A program made the translations under genes and the position numbers. DNA of 5,671 bases from DASYYE01 sp035946955 (GTDB lineage: Bacteria > Actinomycetota > Actinomycetes > Streptosporangiales > Streptosporangiaceae): assembly GCA_035946955.1 (NCBI GenBank), contig DASYYE010000005.1, forward strand, positions 1 to 5,671, written 5' to 3'. Shown piece after piece: positions 2,685 to 5,671 of the stretch (position 1 is its first letter; each line of letters begins with the position of its first letter). The notes beneath the pieces are model-generated. The model saw nothing but the letters and a program-made list of their open reading frames with translations, did no database searches and had not been told where the DNA came from.

Positions 2685-5511
2685 GGGCCCAGTGGAGGTG
2701 TGCGCGGGCGGGGGGCTGGTGGATGCGGGGCCGGCGAGGCAGCGGTGTGTGCTGGCGGCGCTGGCCGCCGATGCCGGGCGGGTGGTGCCGGTGGAGGTGC
2801 TGCAGGAACGGGTGTGGGGCGGGGAGCCGCCGCAGCAGGCGCGCCGTTCGCTGTATGTCTATATAACCCGGGTCCGTCGGCTGATGGAGCTGGCCAGCCC
2901 TGGCCAGGCAGAAGATGCCCGGTTAGTGCGCCGCTCGGGCGGCTACGTCCTCGATGTCGACCCGGACCAGGTGGACCTGCACAAGTTCCGGCGCCTCATC
3001 AGCCAAAGCCGCGACCGCACCAACCCGGCTGGGCGGCGCAGCGCCCTGCTGGGCGAGGCGGTCGGGTTGTGGCGTGGTGATGCGCTGGGTGACCTGGCTG
3101 GCGAATGGCCGGACCGGGTGCGGCAGGGCTGGGCGCAGGAGTACATCGATGCGGTGGGCGCCTGGGCACAGGCCGCGCTCAGCTCCGGCGAGCCAGGTTT
3201 GGCGGTGGGGCTGGTCACCGAACTCGCCGAACGCTACCCGCTCAACGAGTCCCTGGCCGCCACCCTCATGCAAGTACTCACCGCCACCGGCCGCAGCGCC
3301 GACGCACTCAGCCACTACGCCCGCACCCAGGCACGGCTGACCGAACAACTCGGCGCAGACCCCGGCACCGAACTGCAGGCCACCCACCAGGCCATCCTGC
3401 GCGGGCAGCTGGTGGTGCCGCGCGCGGAGCCCAGCCAGGCCCACAGCGGCCCAGCGACGCAGCAGCCACCACGCCCCGGCCCAGCCCTCCTCCCCGCAGA
3501 CGTGCCTGCCTTCATCGGGCGCCGCCATGAAGTCGCTCTCCTGGATGCGGCAAGTGAGCAAGCCACCACGATCGGAATCGTGACTGTATCCGGCACCGCT
3601 GGAGTGGGCAAGAGCGCCCTCGCGGTGCACTGGGCGCACCGCGTTCGTGACAAGTTCCCCGACGGGCAGCTTCACATCAACCTGCGCGGCTTTGCTCCCC
3701 ATGGGGCAGTAGTAGAGCCTGCCGAGGCGATCCGCCGGGTCCTGGACGTCTTCCACGTGCCGCAGCAGCAGATCCCGGCCAGCCTCGACGGGCAGATGGA
3801 CCTGTATCGGAGCATGCTCGCCGACCGGCGCATGCTGATCATCCTCGACAATGCACGCGACGCCACTCAGGTACGTCCACTGCTGCCCAGCGGCGTTGGC
3901 TGTTTTGTAGTGGTAACCAGTCGCAACCAGCTTGCCGGGCTGGTCGCCACCCACGGCGCCCATCCCATCACTCTCGACCTGCTGCAAACCCGGGACGCGC
4001 GGGGTCTGCTGGCGCGCCGCCTTGGTGCTGGTCGGCTCTTGGGCGAACCTGGTGCCACTGAAGAGATCATCACCGCGTGCGCAGGGCTGCCGCTGGCCCT
4101 GGTGCTCGTGGCCGCTCGTGCTGCCGTCCAGCCCAAGCTGTCGCTCACTGCCCTGGCCAGCGGCCTGCATGACGCCCAGGACCGCTTGGACGTGCTGACA
4201 TGCGACGAACCGCTCGCCGACGTGCGGACGGTGTTCTCCTGGTCCTACCGTGCCCTCAGCCCTGGCGCGATGCGGTTGTTCCGGCTGCTCGGGCTGCACC
4301 CAGGCCCGGACATAGCCATCCCAGCCGCAGCAAGCCTCGCATCCCTTCCGCTGGCGCGGGTCCGGCCGCTGCTAGCCGAACTGACGCGGGCGAGCCTGTT
4401 GGTGGAGCACTCTGCGGGCCGGTACACCTGCCATGACCTGCTCCGTACATACGCCACCGAACTGGCACGGGTCACCGACAGCGACGGCGAGCGCCAGGCT
4501 GCCACCCACCGGATGCTCGACCATTACCTGCATTCCGCACGCGCCGCCACGGGGGTCTTGTACCCCACCATCGCGTACCCGGACTATGAGTCGGCCCGCG
4601 TCCAGCCCCCACAGCCGGGTGTCAGCCCAGAAACCATGGCCGGCCACGAGCAGGCGCTTGCCTGGTTCACTACTGAACGGGCCGTGCTGCTCGCTGCGGT
4701 CGATCACGCAGCCTCGGCTGGATTGGACGCTCACGCATGGCAACTCGTCTGGACCACACGTACCTTCCTCAGCAGACAGGGACACTGGCACGACTACGTT
4801 GCCACGGCTCGCGCGGGTATAGCAGCCGCCCAGCGGCTAGCTGATCCTGTTGCTGAGGCCTTCTCCCGCCGGTTCCTTGCACACGCCTACATCCGGACTC
4901 GGCGGCTGGATGAGGCCCAGGCGCATCTGCAGGACTCCCTCGTCCTTTCGACTCAGGCCGGTGACCTGGCCGGCATGGCCAGCGCCCACCACCTGTTCGG
5001 CCTGCTGTTCCAGGAGCGGGACGACTATGCCCAGGGCGTTGAGCACCTGCAGCAGGCCCTTGAACTCTTCCGTCTCATCGGTGACCGGGTCCAGCAGGCA
5101 AGCGTTCTCAACATGACCGGCTGGCTTTACACCCACCTCGGTCAACATCAGCAGGCCTGTATTGCCTGCCAGCAGGCCATAGTCCTGCATCAGGAATGCA
5201 ACGACATGCAAGGGCTGGCCGCTTCCTGGGACACCCTCGGCTACATCCAGCACAACCTGGGCGACTACGCCGGTGCTATCGACTGCTACCAGCGTGCCCT
5301 TGCCTTGTACCGGAACCAGGGCGACCACACCCGGGGCGACCGCTACCTGGAAGCCGATACCCTCGGCCACCTGGGCGACGCCCATCACGCCCTTTGCGAC
5401 TTCCGGGCTGCCCGCAGCGCCTGGCAGCACGCGCTGGCCATTCTCACCGAGCTCGGCCACCCGGACGCCGGAAGGTTCACGAGCAAGCTCGAGCACCTCG
5501 GCCAGCGGTGA
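2668..5511 (+). CDS. AfsR-type large SARP transcriptional regulator
   Basis: This is a 947-residue cytosolic DNA-binding STAND regulator, a length usual for AfsR-like proteins, which activate specialised-metabolite genes. Residues 1-96 are an OmpR-type winged helix (MEFRLLGPVEV; ARRSLYVYITRVRRLM holds the recognition helix). Residues about 100-244 are the bacterial transcriptional activation domain (VDLHKF to LGADPGTELQATHQAIL). Residues 245-280 are a Pro-rich linker. The NB-ARC ATPase follows: Walker A GTAGVGKS (309-316, K315), Walker B LIILD (390-394), VVVTSR (414-419, sensor R419), GLPLAL (473-478) and an MHD-like HDLLRTYA with H589-D590. From 726 to 930 there are five TPR-like repeats, four of exactly 40 residues. 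The ATG at 2668 is preferred to the in-frame ATG at 2608. A stop sits directly before 2608, that ATG is not conserved in the end copies, and 2608 would precede the predicted promoter -10. GGGGG at 2657-2661 is a weak ribosome site. Codon 86 is TTA, the rare bldA-dependent leucine codon of Streptomyces. In AfsR a kinase (AfsK) supplies control, but none is encoded here. Confidence 0.95.
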   Translation: MEFRLLGPVEVCAGGGLVDAGPARQRCVLAALAADAGRVVPVEVLQERVWGGEPPQQARRSLYVYITRVRRLMELASPGQAEDARLVRRSGGYVLDVDPDQVDLHKFRRLISQSRDRTNPAGRRSALLGEAVGLWRGDALGDLAGEWPDRVRQGWAQEYIDAVGAWAQAALSSGEPGLAVGLVTELAERYPLNESLAATLMQVLTATGRSADALSHYARTQARLTEQLGADPGTELQATHQAILRGQLVVPRAEPSQAHSGPATQQPPRPGPALLPADVPAFIGRRHEVALLDAASEQATTIGIVTVSGTAGVGKSALAVHWAHRVRDKFPDGQLHINLRGFAPHGAVVEPAEAIRRVLDVFHVPQQQIPASLDGQMDLYRSMLADRRMLIILDNARDATQVRPLLPSGVGCFVVVTSRNQLAGLVATHGAHPITLDLLQTRDARGLLARRLGAGRLLGEPGATEEIITACAGLPLALVLVAARAAVQPKLSLTALASGLHDAQDRLDVLTCDEPLADVRTVFSWSYRALSPGAMRLFRLLGLHPGPDIAIPAAASLASLPLARVRPLLAELTRASLLVEHSAGRYTCHDLLRTYATELARVTDSDGERQAATHRMLDHYLHSARAATGVLYPTIAYPDYESARVQPPQPGVSPETMAGHEQALAWFTTERAVLLAAVDHAASAGLDAHAWQLVWTTRTFLSRQGHWHDYVATARAGIAAAQRLADPVAEAFSRRFLAHAYIRTRRLDEAQAHLQDSLVLSTQAGDLAGMASAHHLFGLLFQERDDYAQGVEHLQQALELFRLIGDRVQQASVLNMTGWLYTHLGQHQQACIACQQAIVLHQECNDMQGLAASWDTLGYIQHNLGDYAGAIDCYQRALALYRNQGDHTRGDRYLEADTLGHLGDAHHALCDFRAARSAWQHALAILTELGHPDAGRFTSKLEHLGQR

Positions 5512-5518
5512 GGTGCTC
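5491..5518 (+). terminator. Terminator-like hairpin spanning the AfsR-type stop codon
   Basis: GAGCACCTC (5491-5499) and GAGGTGCTC (5510-5518) form a perfect nine-base-pair stem around a ten-base loop. The TGA stop codon at 5509-5511 begins in the loop and enters the 3' arm. There is no U-run. It would separate this gene from the SARP promoter that starts only some 35 bases later. Confidence 0.45.
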
Positions 5519-5554
5519 CGGCGGTACTTCTGCTGGCGTTGGCTGGCCGTTCAG

Positions 5555-5622
5555 GGGTGGGGGTGGGGTGTGTTAGGAAAGGTTGCAAGTTTCTTAGCTG
5601 GGACAGGTGGCCCCTGTACGGT
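5555..5622 (+). promoter_or_regulatory. Conserved SARP promoter module, right copy
   Basis: The 42-base block is at 5555-5596 and the -10-like TACGGT at 5617-5622, in the same spacing as the middle copy. Specific to the two end copies is a short inverted repeat, ACAGG (5603-5607) with CCTGT (5613-5617), which overlaps the -10 and could be an operator. It is not preserved in the middle copy. Confidence 0.55.
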
Positions 5623-5654
5623 GCTGTTGGAGCCGGTTGAGGGCGGGGTGCTCA

Positions 5655-5671
5655 ATGGAGTTCCGGTTGCT
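5655..5671 (+). CDS. SARP-family regulator, 5'-terminal fragment (right edge)
   Basis: The ATG at 5655 reads MEFRL before the window ends. GGGG at 5645-5648 lies six bases upstream. The sequence matches the AfsR-type start at 2668 except for two synonymous third- or first-base changes (TTT/TTC, CTG/TTG). An in-frame TAG at 5595-5597 rules out a longer start. It lies head-to-tail behind the complete AfsR-type gene, 143 bases after its stop, and appears to have its own promoter. Whether it encodes a small or a large SARP cannot be seen. Confidence 0.65.

Larger units (their letters stand above)
5531..5671 (+). repeat. Perfect 141-bp terminal inverted repeat, right copy
   Basis: This is the exact reverse complement of 1-141. 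It begins 19 bases after the AfsR-type stop codon and runs to the window end. Just inside the repeat, sequence at 5512-5530 has no similarity to the corresponding left flank (142 onward), so 5530/5531 is a true duplication edge. Confidence 0.97.

Noticed and set aside
2923..4299. Long open frame of 458 codons on the minus strand within the AfsR-type gene
   Set aside because: It is antisense to a fully domain-supported gene. High G/C at third positions creates such shadow frames in actinomycetes, and its translation is low-complexity with no domain.
4837..5496. Open frame of 219 codons on the minus strand over the TPR region
   Set aside because: Shadow of the TPR coding sequence; its apparent repetition mirrors the TPR repeats.
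1..5671. The terminal inverted repeats as ends of a transposon
   Set aside because: No transposase is encoded, no target-site duplication can be seen, and the repeats are SARP promoter and coding starts facing outward.
1..5671. CRISPR array, tRNA or rRNA genes
   Set aside because: No spaced short repeats, cloverleaf or rRNA-like sequence was found on either strand.

Overview
The window looks like a high-GC actinomycete (Streptomyces-type) chromosome or metagenome contig. The evidence is strong G/C bias at third codon positions, GTG start use, and three regulator types typical of actinomycete secondary metabolism. No biosynthetic enzyme is present. This is a regulatory segment, possibly the edge of a biosynthetic cluster.

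Layout. (1) Positions 1-141, minus strand: promoter, leader and first five codons (MEFRL) of a SARP-type regulator running off the left edge. (2) Positions 230-1013, plus: a promoter, a SAM-clan riboswitch (about 268-350) and a GNAT N-acetyltransferase (GTG start at 360). (3) Positions 1089-1145: a long hairpin midway between two convergent genes. (4) Positions 1217-2272, minus: a StrR-like regulator with a ParB-like N-terminal domain and two helix-turn-helix segments. (5) Positions 2273-2667: a divergent control region. (6) Positions 2668-5511, plus: a complete 947-residue AfsR-type large SARP (winged helix, BTAD, NB-ARC ATPase, TPRs) with one rare TTA codon. (7) Positions 5531-5671, plus: promoter, leader and first five codons of a further SARP gene running off the right edge.

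Two things stand out. First, the riboswitch was recognised from its conserved core, and its P1, kink-turned P2, P3, AA bulge and a five-base-pair pseudoknot can all be drawn. It sits directly on the Shine-Dalgarno sequence of a GNAT acetyltransferase, an unexpected gene for SAM control, and it seems to lack P4. Second, the three SARP starts share one promoter module. A 42-bp block (41/42 identical between the middle and end copies) stands at constant distance from a conserved -10-like element. The two end copies are perfect 141-bp inverted repeats of each other, so the window is probably a contig that stops inside a longer inverted duplication of a SARP gene.

How the genes work together is inference. 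The SARP and StrR-like proteins probably control a specialised-metabolite pathway outside the window. The GNAT would be made when S-adenosylmethionine is low.
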